A stretch of DNA of 64,000 bases from Neorhizobium alkalisoli. GTDB taxonomy: Bacteria > Pseudomonadota > Alphaproteobacteria > Rhizobiales > Rhizobiaceae. Shown in pieces: positions 27,482 through 37,991 of this stretch. Numbering within the stretch: position 1 is the stretch's first letter; every line of letters starts with the position of its first letter. Both the position numbers and the translations under genes were made by a program. Below the pieces are notes generated by a model that was not told the DNA's origin, did no database searches, and was given only the letters and a program-made list of their open reading frames with translations. The stretch covers positions 372,001 to 436,000 of the forward strand of contig NZ_PVBN01000002.1 in the NCBI RefSeq assembly GCF_002968635.1, written 5' to 3'.

Positions 27482-28463
27482 TCAGCCTTTGATGCCGAAG
27501 ATATCCGAGAAGGTCTTGACGTCTTTCTCCGAGTTCTTGAGCGCTTCGGATGCCTTGATCGGCAGAACCTTGATCTGATCGCGAGGCGGGTAACCGGCCG
27601 GCAGATCGACACCCTTGCGGGCCGGAATGTAGCCAAGCTTTGCCGCGACCTTCTGGCCGTTCTCGGACAGAAGATAGTCGATGAACTTCTTGGCAGCGTC
27701 CGCATGTTTGGTGGAAGCAAGGATTGCAGCCGGTTCGGTGACGGCGGACACGCCTTCCTTCGGGAAGACGAACTCGACCGGCGCGCCCTTGGCCTTTTCA
27801 CGGATCGGCAGATAATCGACGACCACACCGTAGGCCTTCTCGCCGGAGGCGACGGACTTCAGGACCGCGCCGTTGCCGCCGGCAGCGATCGCGCCATTCG
27901 CCTTGAGCTGCGTGTAATAGTCCCAGCCGAGACCCTGAACGCCGGCAAGCGTCTGGGCGTGAATCAAGGCGGCACCGGACGCAAGCGGGCTTGGCATGGC
28001 GATCAGGCCCTTGGCTTCGCTTTGCGAGATCGGCCCAGCTCGTCGGCTTCATCGCCGCCTGGGTGTTGTACATGATGCCGGTGGTGATCAGCTTGGTGGA
28101 GTGGTAATAGCCGTCGGCGTCGTAGAGGCTCGTATCGAAATTGGCGGCTTCCGGCGACTTATAGGCCAACAGCTGGCCGGCCTGCTTCATCCGCTCGAGG
28201 GTAACGGTGTCGGCGATCAGCAGAACGTCGGCTGCCGGGTTGCCGGCCTGAATCTCGGCATTCAGCTTGGCCATGATCTGCGGCGTTCCATCGCGCACCC
28301 ACTGCACGTCGAGCCCCGGATTGGCAGCCTTGAAGCCATCGACGGTCGCCTGGGCGTCCTCGTTCGGCTGGCTTGTATAAACCACGAGATCGGCGGCCTC
28401 GGCAGCACCGGCAAGCATGCCGAAAGCCACGAGGGCCGTGAAAGCGGAGAGAAGGTTTTTCAT
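27482..28463 (-). pseudogene. ABC transporter substrate-binding protein gene with a frameshift
   Basis: The N-terminal part (ATG 28463, signal MKNLLSAFTALVAFGMLAGAAEAA, then DLVVYTSQPNEDAQATVDGFK) reads in one frame until PTSWADLAK near 28020. The rest, beginning A-KGLIAMPSPLASGAALIH and ending SDIFGIKG, reads in another frame. The join is consistent with loss of 2 nt (or gain of 1) in the codons after WADLAK around 28010-28022. Both halves match family-1 extracellular solute-binding proteins of the Fe3+/AEP class. As sequenced the product is truncated, which would disable the transporter; a sequencing error is also possible. Confidence 0.85.
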
Positions 28464-28703
28464 CGGGGGCGTCCCTGTTCGAAGATAAGCGGCGGACGAT
28501 AAGCATTCCTGATTGACAGCCATGTGACAGCTTCCGAGAAACTTCAAGCTTTTACCACGCCATCCTCCAATTCCGCCACGACCGCGGAAATTTACTTTAT
28601 CAATACTTTTCTGTGGCGAGCCCTCATACTAAGGCGGCCCGCAATTGTATTCATTTGCAAATCCTGCCATGCCCTGCATGGGGTAATATTGCGGGGGCAC
28701 AAG

Positions 28704-30605
28704 ATGAAAAGTCGCGAGCACTGGGGCGCACGGCTGCGCTATGAGTTCGACAAGAGCATGGCCGGAGGCGCGATTGCGCTGATTGGCTGGCTGGCGCTGA
28801 TTTCGTTGATCGTCATCATCCTGGCCGGTCTTTTCCTCTCGCTAACGGGCATCGCGCCGGAAGGCGGAGAGCCGATGGGTTTCATCGAGGGTGCATGGGA
28901 ATCGCTAATGCGCACCTTCGACGCAGGCACGATGGGCGCCGATCAGGGTTGGAACTTCCGCCTCATCATGCTGCTGGTGACGCTCGCCGGGATCTTCGTC
29001 TTTTCCGCACTTATCGGCGTCATCAGTTCCGGTCTTGAGGAAAAGCTCGACGAGCTGCGCAAGGGGCGCTCCCGCGTTCTAGAGACCGAGCATACGATCA
29101 TCCTCAACTGGTCACCATCCATTTTTGACGTCATCTCCGAGCTGATCATCGCCAACCAGAGCCGCCGCAATCCGCGTATCGTCATCATGGCGAACAAGGA
29201 CAAGGTGGAGATGGAGGACGAGATCGCCGCCAAGGTCGCCGACCGCAAGAACACCAAGATCATCTGCCGTAGCGGCGATCCGACCGATCTCTACGATCTC
29301 AGTATCGTCAATCCGCAGACATCCCGTTCGATCATCGTGCTGTCCCCGGATGGTGACGATGCCGACTCCCAGGTCATCAAGACTGTTCTTGCCTTGGTGA
29401 ACGATCCGAACCGCCGCCCGCAAAAATACATGATCGCCGCCGAAATCCGCGATGCCGACAACGCGGAAGTCGCCCGTATCGTCGGCGGCGGAGAAATGCA
29501 GCTGGTCCTTGCCGACGACCTTATCGCCCGCATTGTCGTCCATACCAGCCGCCAGGCCGGCTTGAGTGCCGTCTATTCCGAGCTCCTCGATTTCGACGGC
29601 TGCGAAATCTACACGCTGGACCAGCCGGATATCGTCGGCAAATCCTTCGGCAATGCCGTGCTCGCCTACGACAACAGCACCCTGATCGGTCTTTGCGACA
29701 CGGACGGGGCGATCCATCTCAACCCCAACCCGAACCGGGTGATCGCGCCCGGCGAACGCGCCGTGATTATTTCGGAGGATGACGCCTCGATCAAGACCTG
29801 GACCGGCGACATGGGAATCGACAAGAATGCCATCCGTCCGATCATCAAACGCGGCAAGACGGCGGAACGCACCCTTATCCTCGGCTGGAACCGCCGCGGA
29901 CCGATCATTGCGACCGAGCTTGCCCGTTACGTCGCGCCTGCCTCGCAGCTGACGATCGCGGCGGATACGCCGGAATTCGAAAGCGAGGTCGCCGCCCTGA
30001 GACTCGATCCGGCCCTCCTGACCGTCCAGCCCCGGGTGATCGACACCAGCAGCCGCCGCGCGCTGGACGACCTCGATATCCCGTCGTTCGATCATGTCCT
30101 GGTGCTCGGATACAGTGACGACATGACCGCCCAATCAGCCGATACGCGCACGCTGATTACACTCCTGCAGCTGCGCAAGATCGGTGAAAAAGCCGAAAAG
30201 CATATCAGCGTCGTCAGCGAGATGATCGACGTGCGCAACCGGGAACTTGCCGAAGTAACCCGTGCGGAAGATTTCGTCGTCAGCAACAAGCTGGTCAGCC
30301 TCATGCTCGCCCAAGCCTCGGAAAACGAATCCATGGCGGCAATCTTCGACGAGCTTCTGGATGAGGCCGGATCGGAGATCTACATGCGGCCGATGAGCGA
30401 CTATATCGATATCTCGAAGCCGGTGAACTTCTTCACGGTGGGGCTCGCCGCCCTGCGGCGGGGAGAAGTCGCGCTCGGCTATCGCCGCCAGCGGGCGGAT
30501 GATCCGGATATCCGCAATCTCGGTGGCGTCGTCGTCAACCCGAACCGATCGGCGAAGGTCGCCTATACGGACGGCGACATGCTCATCGTGCTTGCCGCCG
30601 ACTAA
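28704..30605 (+). CDS. CASTOR/POLLUX-related ion channel with RCK-like domains
   Basis: 633 residues from ATG 28704. Two hydrophobic helices (about 20-45 and 75-100) flank a pore segment with RTFDAGTMGAD. A long cytosolic region follows with ETEHTIILNWSP and, in the second half, ERTLILGWNRRG, the paired Rossmann-like (RCK/TrkA-N type) starts typical of bacterial CASTOR/POLLUX and DMI1 relatives. In legumes these nuclear channels support symbiotic calcium spiking; bacterial members are probably K+ or cation channels or regulators. Monocistronic, ending at a shared terminator. Confidence 0.88.
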   Translation: MKSREHWGARLRYEFDKSMAGGAIALIGWLALISLIVIILAGLFLSLTGIAPEGGEPMGFIEGAWESLMRTFDAGTMGADQGWNFRLIMLLVTLAGIFVFSALIGVISSGLEEKLDELRKGRSRVLETEHTIILNWSPSIFDVISELIIANQSRRNPRIVIMANKDKVEMEDEIAAKVADRKNTKIICRSGDPTDLYDLSIVNPQTSRSIIVLSPDGDDADSQVIKTVLALVNDPNRRPQKYMIAAEIRDADNAEVARIVGGGEMQLVLADDLIARIVVHTSRQAGLSAVYSELLDFDGCEIYTLDQPDIVGKSFGNAVLAYDNSTLIGLCDTDGAIHLNPNPNRVIAPGERAVIISEDDASIKTWTGDMGIDKNAIRPIIKRGKTAERTLILGWNRRGPIIATELARYVAPASQLTIAADTPEFESEVAALRLDPALLTVQPRVIDTSSRRALDDLDIPSFDHVLVLGYSDDMTAQSADTRTLITLLQLRKIGEKAEKHISVVSEMIDVRNRELAEVTRAEDFVVSNKLVSLMLAQASENESMAAIFDELLDEAGSEIYMRPMSDYIDISKPVNFFTVGLAALRRGEVALGYRRQRADDPDIRNLGGVVVNPNRSAKVAYTDGDMLIVLAAD

Positions 30606-30637
30606 TCGGGCAGCGCAGCGATAAGCGAGCCGCCAAT

Positions 30638-30670
30638 AAAAAAAGCCTGCCGTTTTGCGGCAGGCTTTTT
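30638..30670. terminator. Bidirectional Rho-independent terminator
   Basis: A 13-bp stem AAAAAGCCTGCCG/CGGCAGGCTTTTT with loop TTTTG. An A tract on the left and a T tract on the right allow termination of both the channel gene (+) and the aminotransferase gene (-). Confidence 0.9.
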
Positions 30671-30690
30671 GTCGGAGAAGGCTGGAGAGT

Positions 30691-31917
30691 TCAGGCCGCC
30701 GCCCGGATTGCGTTGGAGATCAGGCGGCCGAGCCGCTTGATACCTTCGTCGATCATCGCCTCGTCGGCGCAGGAGAAGCTCATGCGCAGCGTGTTGGCAT
30801 TGCTGCCGTCCGCGTAGAATGCCTTGCCCGGAACGAAGGCGACCTTTTCCGTGGCAATCGATTTCGCCAGAAGCTCGGCACCGTCCATGCCTTCCGGCAA
30901 CGTAACCCACACGAACATGCCGCCTTCGGGACGGGTCCAGGTGGCGTTCTTCGGCATGTATTTATCGAGTGCCGCCAGCATCGCATCGCGACGCTTGCTG
31001 TAGACGGCCCTGATCTTTGCAACCTGGGCGTCGAAACCGCGCGAGGCGACGTGCTCGATAGCGATCTGATTGATCGTCGAGGAATGGAGGTCCGCCGCTT
31101 GCTTCATCAGAACCAGCTTGCGGATGACCGGCATCGCCGCGACCACGAAACCGACACGCAGGCCCGGCGCCAATGTCTTCGAGAAACTGCCGCTGTAGAT
31201 CGTTCGGGTATTTTCGATGCCGCCCTTCCGGGCGATATCGAGCGCCATGATCGGAGGGATGGCCTGCCCGTCATAACGCAGATGCTGGTAGGCGGCATCC
31301 TCGAGGATCGCGATATCGAGTTCGTCGGCGAGCGCAAGCAGCTTTTCTCGACCGGTCAGGTCGATCGTCTCGCCGGTGGGATTGGAAAAATCGGCCGAAA
31401 GATAGGCGAACTTAACGCTGCCTCCTGCCTTCGCCGCGGTGTCGCGATAGGCATCCGGCGTGCGATTGCCGTTCAACGACAGCTGGTCGTAGTTCGGCTC
31501 ATAGGCGTTGAAGGCGGAAAGCGCACCGAGATAGGTCGGCCAGGTGACGAGGGCCGTATCCTTGGGCGACAGGAAGAGCTTGCCGAGATAGTCGAGCGCC
31601 TGCTGCGAACCCGACGTGATGAAGACGTTGTCGGGAGTACAATCGATGCCGATCTTGGCGACGTCCCGGGCGATCCATTCGCGCAGCGGCTTGTAGCCCT
31701 CGCTGACCGAATATTGCAGCGCCGACCCGACCTGCGCACTTGAGAAAATGTCCGAATAGGCATCCTTGAAGGCCACATCCGGAAACAGCGCCGGATCCGG
31801 AATGCCGCCCGCAAACGAGATGATGTCGGGTTGGTCGAGCAGCTTCAGCAGTTCGCGGATTTCCGAAGCGCGCATACGGCCAGAGCGTGTGGCGAAGATA
31901 TGTTCCCAATCAAGCAC
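30691..31917 (-). CDS. PLP-dependent aminotransferase (fold I, 2-aminoadipate/kynurenine type)
   Basis: 408 residues from GTG 31917, with AAGAGGAA upstream. PLP features: substrate loop ISFAGGIPDPALFP, SGSQQALDYLG, PTYLGAL, ADFSNPTGE (Asn/Pro), ILEDAAYQHLRY (Asp-Tyr), the Schiff-base Lys in YSGSFSKTLAPGLRVGF, and C-terminal Arg in TLRMSFS. This is the MocR-like/LysN branch, transferring amino groups from 2-aminoadipate, kynurenine or branched amino acids. Divergent from the FucU-like gene over a region with two palindromes. Confidence 0.92.
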   Translation of the reverse strand: MLDWEHIFATRSGRMRASEIRELLKLLDQPDIISFAGGIPDPALFPDVAFKDAYSDIFSSAQVGSALQYSVSEGYKPLREWIARDVAKIGIDCTPDNVFITSGSQQALDYLGKLFLSPKDTALVTWPTYLGALSAFNAYEPNYDQLSLNGNRTPDAYRDTAAKAGGSVKFAYLSADFSNPTGETIDLTGREKLLALADELDIAILEDAAYQHLRYDGQAIPPIMALDIARKGGIENTRTIYSGSFSKTLAPGLRVGFVVAAMPVIRKLVLMKQAADLHSSTINQIAIEHVASRGFDAQVAKIRAVYSKRRDAMLAALDKYMPKNATWTRPEGGMFVWVTLPEGMDGAELLAKSIATEKVAFVPGKAFYADGSNANTLRMSFSCADEAMIDEGIKRLGRLISNAIRAAA

Positions 31918-31950
31918 GGAATGTTTCCTCTTATTTCAACTTTCTATGTC

Positions 31951-31995
31951 CGATCTTTACACAAAGATCGATAGGTCAGCAATACTGACCTATCG
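31951..31995. promoter_or_regulatory. Two abutting perfect palindromes between divergent genes
   Basis: First: CGATCTTT-ACAC-AAAGATCG (31951-31970). Second: CGATAGGTCAG-CAATA-CTGACCTATCG (31969-31995), sharing the CG at 31969-31970. They lie 34-78 bp upstream of the aminotransferase start and about 120 bp upstream of the FucU-like start. They may be operators, or leader hairpins of the aminotransferase message; on the plus strand the second is followed by GGTTTTTC and could also act as a terminator. Confidence 0.6.
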
Positions 31996-32116
31996 GGTTT
32001 TTCCCGGTTTTCTCTTGTTTAGCATTCACCGAACGCGCTTGCCAGAAGAGGCAAGAAAAGAGACGTTCCGACGGTCGGACTCACCAGGATCCAGACAGCT
32101 CTAGAGGAGGGAAAAC

Positions 32117-32569
32117 ATGCTCAAGAACATCGATCCGGCGTTGAACGCCGATGTGCTTCACGCCCTGCGTTCGATGGGACACGCAGACACCTTGGCGCTC
32201 GTCGACACGAACTTCCCGGCCGATGCGATCGCCCGGCAGACGACGCTCGGCAAGCTGCTCAGGATGGACAATATAGCCGCCGCCCGGGCGATGCAGGCGA
32301 TCCTCTCCGTTCTTCCGCTCGATACGCCGCTACAGCCATCCGTCGGCCGAATGGAAGTCATGGGCGCTCCCGGCGAGATCCCGCAAACTCAGCAGGAAGT
32401 CCAGGCTGAAATCGACGCGGTCGAAGGCAAATCAACACCCATGTACGGCATCGAGCGCTTCGCCTTCTACGAACAGGCAAAGAAGACCTATTGCGTCATC
32501 GCCACCGGCGAAACCCGCTTCTACGGCTGCTTCCTCCTGACGAAGGGCGTGGTGCCGCCTGCGGGCTGA
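32117..32569 (+). CDS. RbsD/FucU-family sugar mutarotase
   Basis: 150 residues from ATG 32117, AGGAGGG upstream. The pattern MLKNIDPALNADVLHALRSMGHADTLALVDTNFPA, VMGAPGEIP and the C-terminal ATGETRFYGCFLLTKGVV matches FucU/RbsD proteins, which interconvert sugar anomers; the catalytic His is in GHAD. L-fucose or a related deoxy sugar is the likely ligand. No sugar operon is adjacent. Confidence 0.9.
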   Translation: MLKNIDPALNADVLHALRSMGHADTLALVDTNFPADAIARQTTLGKLLRMDNIAAARAMQAILSVLPLDTPLQPSVGRMEVMGAPGEIPQTQQEVQAEIDAVEGKSTPMYGIERFAFYEQAKKTYCVIATGETRFYGCFLLTKGVVPPAG

Positions 32570-32607
32570 AAAAAGGAAACGCCACGCATCGATCGCGATG
32601 CGTGGCG
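32569..32607 (-). terminator. Terminator of ilvC
   Basis: Perfect 12-bp stem CGCCACGCATCG/CGATGCGTGGCG (32580-32591 and 32596-32607) with a 4-nt loop; on the minus strand it is followed by TTTCCTTTTTTTC. It starts 20 bp after the ilvC stop. Confidence 0.75.
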
Positions 32608-32627
32608 CAGCCTGAAAGCTGGGAAGC

Positions 32628-34363
<1,736 letters not shown>

Positions 34364-34379
34364 GGGTACATTCCTTTCA

Positions 34380-34393
34380 GTACCGTACGGTAC
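34380..34393. promoter_or_regulatory. Palindromic operator upstream of the TetR gene
   Basis: Perfect 14-bp palindrome GTACCGTACGGTAC, followed by a third half-site ACGGTT. Overlaps the likely promoter of the TetR gene and is typical in size and position for autorepression. Confidence 0.6.
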
Positions 34394-34595
34394 GGTTCTG
34401 CCTATAAAGCATCCGGCGCGATCGTCAAGCCCGTTCTGTTGTCGACGGCTGGTGATCAAGGACTTAGGCCAGATGTTCTCCAGCGCGAAGCGATCGCCCG
34501 AATGATCGGGGGATCACTCGCTCAAGCAGCTCGAGCTCGCCCAGTGCGGCAACGACAAAGCGCTGATCCCCCGGCTGTTCCCGGTTTCGGCCTCG

Positions 34596-35498
34596 TTACT
34601 CCGCGACAGCCAGGATCGCACCCACGTCACGCAATGGCGATACACCGTAGAGCCGGCTGTACTCGCGGCTGAACTGCGACGGGCTCTGGTAGCCAACCCG
34701 GTGGCCGGCGCTGCCGACGTCGAGCCCCTCCAGCAGCATCAACCGCCGCGCTTCGTGCAGGCGCAGCTTCTTCTGGAACTGCACCGGCGTCATCGCTGTC
34801 ACCGACTTGAAATGGTGGTGCAGTGAAGACGGGCTCATGCCCACATGGTCCGCCAGGTCCTCGATCCGCAGCGTGCGGTGGAAGTTGGCGCGCAGCCAGG
34901 CGACGGCGCGGGCGATCCGGTTGCTGCGGCTTTCGGACGTTGCGATATGCAGGAGCCGCCCGCCATCCGGCCCGGAGAGGACGCGATAGAGGATTTCCTG
35001 CTCAATCAGCGGCGCCATCGCCGCAATATCGGCGGGCCGGTCAAGCAGGCGAAGCAACCTTGTCACGGCATCGAGCAACTCTGGCGACGCGACATTGGAA
35101 ACGATGCCGCGCATCGCATCGGTATCGGCGCTCGGCCGCGGAACGTCGATCCGCTCCAGCAGGGCGGAAAGCCCGTCAGGATCGATTGCGAGGGCGAAAC
35201 ATAAGTGCGGCACCTCCGGGCTTGCGACCGTGACGCGCGATGTCACCGGCAGTTCTATCGAGGTGAGAAGACAATCGCCCACGCCATATGCGATTGTCTC
35301 GTCCCCGAGCTTCACGCTCTTGGTGCCTTGCAGAACCAGACAGATGCAGGGCCGGTAATCCATATAGAGCGGCGCGGTCGGGACCGACCGCCGGCCGAGC
35401 ACGAGGTTTCCGATAGCCGTAAACACTTCCCCATCTTTTTGAACGTGCCGCGCGGCAATCGATGCGGCCTCGTGATAGGGATTGAAGGGCAGTGTCAT
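34596..35498 (-). CDS. AraC-family transcriptional regulator
   Basis: 300 residues. N-terminal AraC_N-type sensory domain (about 20-170) with PCICLVLQGTKSVKLGDETIAYGVGDCLLTSIELP. Two C-terminal HTH motifs: IEDLADHVGMSPSSLHHHFKSVTAMTPVQFQKKLRL and VGSAGHRVGYQSPSQFSREYSRLYGVSP. This subfamily commonly sits divergent to the alcohol dehydrogenase or aldehyde reductase gene it activates; here the divergent neighbour is such a gene, 188 bp away. Confidence 0.93.
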   Translation of the reverse strand: MTLPFNPYHEAASIAARHVQKDGEVFTAIGNLVLGRRSVPTAPLYMDYRPCICLVLQGTKSVKLGDETIAYGVGDCLLTSIELPVTSRVTVASPEVPHLCFALAIDPDGLSALLERIDVPRPSADTDAMRGIVSNVASPELLDAVTRLLRLLDRPADIAAMAPLIEQEILYRVLSGPDGGRLLHIATSESRSNRIARAVAWLRANFHRTLRIEDLADHVGMSPSSLHHHFKSVTAMTPVQFQKKLRLHEARRLMLLEGLDVGSAGHRVGYQSPSQFSREYSRLYGVSPLRDVGAILAVAE

Positions 35499-35686
35499 GG
35501 AGCCTCCGGAATGAGCAGGTGACTGCTTTTCCTATGCCGACTTGTTCTCGAAACCAACAGGCGGGCGATCACTTTTGCAGGATCGTGCAAAAAGCTCGCA
35601 GGATCGCTCTAACGCTGTTGCGAGGTCCGGAGGCATAGTCCGCGCGTCCAATTCCCTCCCAACTCCAACAGATGAATGGAGCTCCC

Positions 35687-36733
35687 ATGGCTATTGCAAA
35701 AGGCTATGCCGCGACCGACGCGTCAAAACCATTGACGCCTTTCACCTTCGAGCGCCGCGAACCCAATGACGATGACGTCGTCATCTCGGTGCAGTATTGC
35801 GGTGTCTGCCATTCGGACATCCACCAGGCCCGGAACGAATGGGGCAACTCGCGCTTCCCGATGGTGCCGGGCCATGAAGTGGCCGGCGTCGTTTCGGCCG
35901 TCGGCTCCGAGGTCACCAAGTTCAAGGTCGGCGACCGTGTCGGCGTCGGCTGCTTCGTGAATTCCTGCATCGGCTGCGCGACCCGCGATCTCGACTACGA
36001 ACATTTCCTGCCGGGACTCACCCAGACCTATAACGACGTCGAGGCCGACGGCAAGACGCCGACCTATGGCGGCTATTCGGATTCCATCGTCGTCAAGGAA
36101 GGTTATGTCCTCTCCTTCCCGGACAATATCCCGCTCGACGCCGGCGCCCCGCTGCTTTGTGCCGGTATCACGCTCTACTCGCCGCTGCGCCACTGGAAGG
36201 CCGGTCCCGGCATGAAGGTCGCGATCGTCGGCATGGGTGGCCTCGGCCACATGGGCGTCAAGCTCGGTGCGGCCATGGGCGCCGATATCACCGTGCTCAG
36301 CCAGACGCTGTCGAAAAAGGAAGACGGCATGAGGCTCGGCGCCAAGGACTATTACGCCACCAGCGACGCCGAGACCTTTACCAAGCTCGCCGGCACGTTC
36401 GACCTGATCATCTGCACCGTCGGTACGGCGATCGACTGGAATGCCTATCTCGGCCTCCTGAAGTTCGACGGCTCGATGGTGCTGGTCGGCGTCCCCGAAC
36501 ATGCGGTCCCGGTCCATGCCTTCTCGGTCATCGGCGGCCGCAAGAGCCTTTCGGGCTCGATGATCGGCTCCATCAAGGAAACCCAGGAAATGCTGGATTT
36601 CTGCGGCGAGCACGGCATCACGTCCGAGATCGAGAAGATCAATATCCAGGATATCAACGAAGCCTACGAACGCGTCATCAAGAGCGACGTGCGCTACCGC
36701 TTCGTCATCGACATCGCCTCGCTGGCGGCTTGA
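35687..36733 (+). CDS. Zinc-dependent alcohol dehydrogenase (YahK/CAD-like, NAD(P)H)
   Basis: 348 residues from ATG 35687. Catalytic zinc site: CGVCHSD and GHEVAGVV, with Cys in LLCAGIT; cofactor motif [11 protein letters not shown]. The usual structural-zinc loop with four Cys is changed: in [17 protein letters not shown] only the first two remain, as I recall for the CATRD subfamily of bacterial YahK-like enzymes. It reduces aldehydes or oxidises alcohols, probably with NADPH. Likely activated by the divergent AraC regulator. A strong terminator follows. Confidence 0.93.
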   Translation: MAIAKGYAATDASKPLTPFTFERREPNDDDVVISVQYCGVCHSDIHQARNEWGNSRFPMVPGHEVAGVVSAVGSEVTKFKVGDRVGVGCFVNSCIGCATRDLDYEHFLPGLTQTYNDVEADGKTPTYGGYSDSIVVKEGYVLSFPDNIPLDAGAPLLCAGITLYSPLRHWKAGPGMKVAIVGMGGLGHMGVKLGAAMGADITVLSQTLSKKEDGMRLGAKDYYATSDAETFTKLAGTFDLIICTVGTAIDWNAYLGLLKFDGSMVLVGVPEHAVPVHAFSVIGGRKSLSGSMIGSIKETQEMLDFCGEHGITSEIEKINIQDINEAYERVIKSDVRYRFVIDIASLAA

Positions 36734-36752
36734 AACCGGAAACATCGAACAT

Positions 36753-36781
36753 AAAGGGCGGTCCCCGGACCGCCCTTTTTG
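36753..36781 (+). terminator. Rho-independent terminator after the alcohol dehydrogenase gene
   Basis: Stem GGGCGGTCC/GGACCGCCC with a 2-nt loop (or 4-nt after fraying), followed by TTTTT. Confidence 0.88.
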
Positions 36782-36872
36782 CTATGCCAACCATTGCTCG
36801 CCCGCTGATCTGCAGGCGCTCGCTGTTTACACGGCTCCCTGATCGCTCCCGCTGGCTGGCCGACCGTTCTTG

Positions 36873-37946
36873 TTATTTCGGCAGCTTGTCGTCGACGCCT
36901 TCGACATAGAAGTTCATGCCGAGCAACGTGCCGTCGTCGGCCTTCTCGCCCGCCTTGAGCCAGGGAGAACCATCCTGCTTGTTGATCGGGCCGGTGAACG
37001 GATGCAGTTCGCCCGACTTGATCTTGGCTTCGGTCTCTTCGGCCATCGCCTTCACGTCATCAGGCATATTCGTGTAGGGCGCCATGGTCAGGATGCCGTC
37101 CTTGAGACCATCCCAAATCTGTTCCGACTTCCAAGTGCCGTCAAGCAGCGCCTGGGCGCGCTTGATGTAATAGGCACCCCAGGTGTCGACAATCGCCGTA
37201 AGCTGCGTCTTCGGGCCTGCCGCGATCATGTCGGAGGCCTGTCCGAAAGCCAGAATACCGCGTTCGGCAGCAACCTGCATCGGAGCGGTCGTGTCGGTGT
37301 GCTGCGTGAGGATATCAACGCCCTGGTCGATGAGCGCCTTGGCGGCGTCTGCCTCCTTGCCCGGGTCGAACCAGGTATTGGCCCATACGACCTTCAGCTT
37401 GAAGTCCGGATTGATCGACTTTGCACCGAGTTCGAAGGCGTTGATGCCCATAACCACTTCCGGAATCGGGAAGGAGGCGATGTAGCCGGCCAGACCCTTC
37501 TTCGACATTTTCGCAGCGATCTGACCCTGAATATAGCGGCCTTCGTAGAAGCGCGAATTGTACGTGGCAAGGTTAGGAGCCGCTTTGAAGCCCGTAGCGT
37601 GTTCGAATTTCACGTTGGGGAATTTCTGGGCGACCTTCACAGTCGCATCCATGAAGCCAAAGGAGGTGGTGAAGACAAGATCACAGCCGGAACGAGCCAT
37701 GCGTTCGATTGCGCGCTCGGCATCCGGACCTTCCGGAACATTCTCGAGGAAGGGAGTTTCGACCTTGCTGCCGAGCGCTTTGTCCAGTTGCTGGCGGCCG
37801 ACGTCATGCGCCTGCGTCCAGCCGCCGTCCGTGCGCGAGCCGACGTAAATGAAACAGACCTTTTTCTTCTCCTGGGCCTGAGCGCCGGTCGACAAGCCGC
37901 CGAGAAGGGCGGCCGAAGCGGCAAGGGCGATAATCAGTTTCTTCAT
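36873..37946 (-). CDS. BMP-family ABC transporter substrate-binding protein (nucleoside/purine)
   Basis: 357 residues with a signal peptide cleaved after AQA (MKKLIIALAASAALLGGLSTGAQA). BMP/PnrA features: VCFIYVGSRTDGGWTQAHDVGRQQL, FTTSFGFMD, RFYEGRYIQGQIAAKMSK, and DILTQHTDTTAPMQVAAERG. Such proteins bind nucleosides or purine bases in the periplasm. Unusually, it is the last gene of the operon ATPase-permease-permease-binding protein, 45 bp after the second permease. Confidence 0.92.
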   Translation of the reverse strand: MKKLIIALAASAALLGGLSTGAQAQEKKKVCFIYVGSRTDGGWTQAHDVGRQQLDKALGSKVETPFLENVPEGPDAERAIERMARSGCDLVFTTSFGFMDATVKVAQKFPNVKFEHATGFKAAPNLATYNSRFYEGRYIQGQIAAKMSKKGLAGYIASFPIPEVVMGINAFELGAKSINPDFKLKVVWANTWFDPGKEADAAKALIDQGVDILTQHTDTTAPMQVAAERGILAFGQASDMIAAGPKTQLTAIVDTWGAYYIKRAQALLDGTWKSEQIWDGLKDGILTMAPYTNMPDDVKAMAEETEAKIKSGELHPFTGPINKQDGSPWLKAGEKADDGTLLGMNFYVEGVDDKLPK

Positions 37947-37991
37947 TTCCTAACCTCTATTGGCTTAAAGACGGATGTTGTTCCACCGCGG

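Noticed and set aside
35687..36733. Loss of two structural-zinc cysteines in the alcohol dehydrogenase as a novelty
   Set aside because: The CATRD form of this loop is, as far as I recall, normal for a large YahK-like subfamily.
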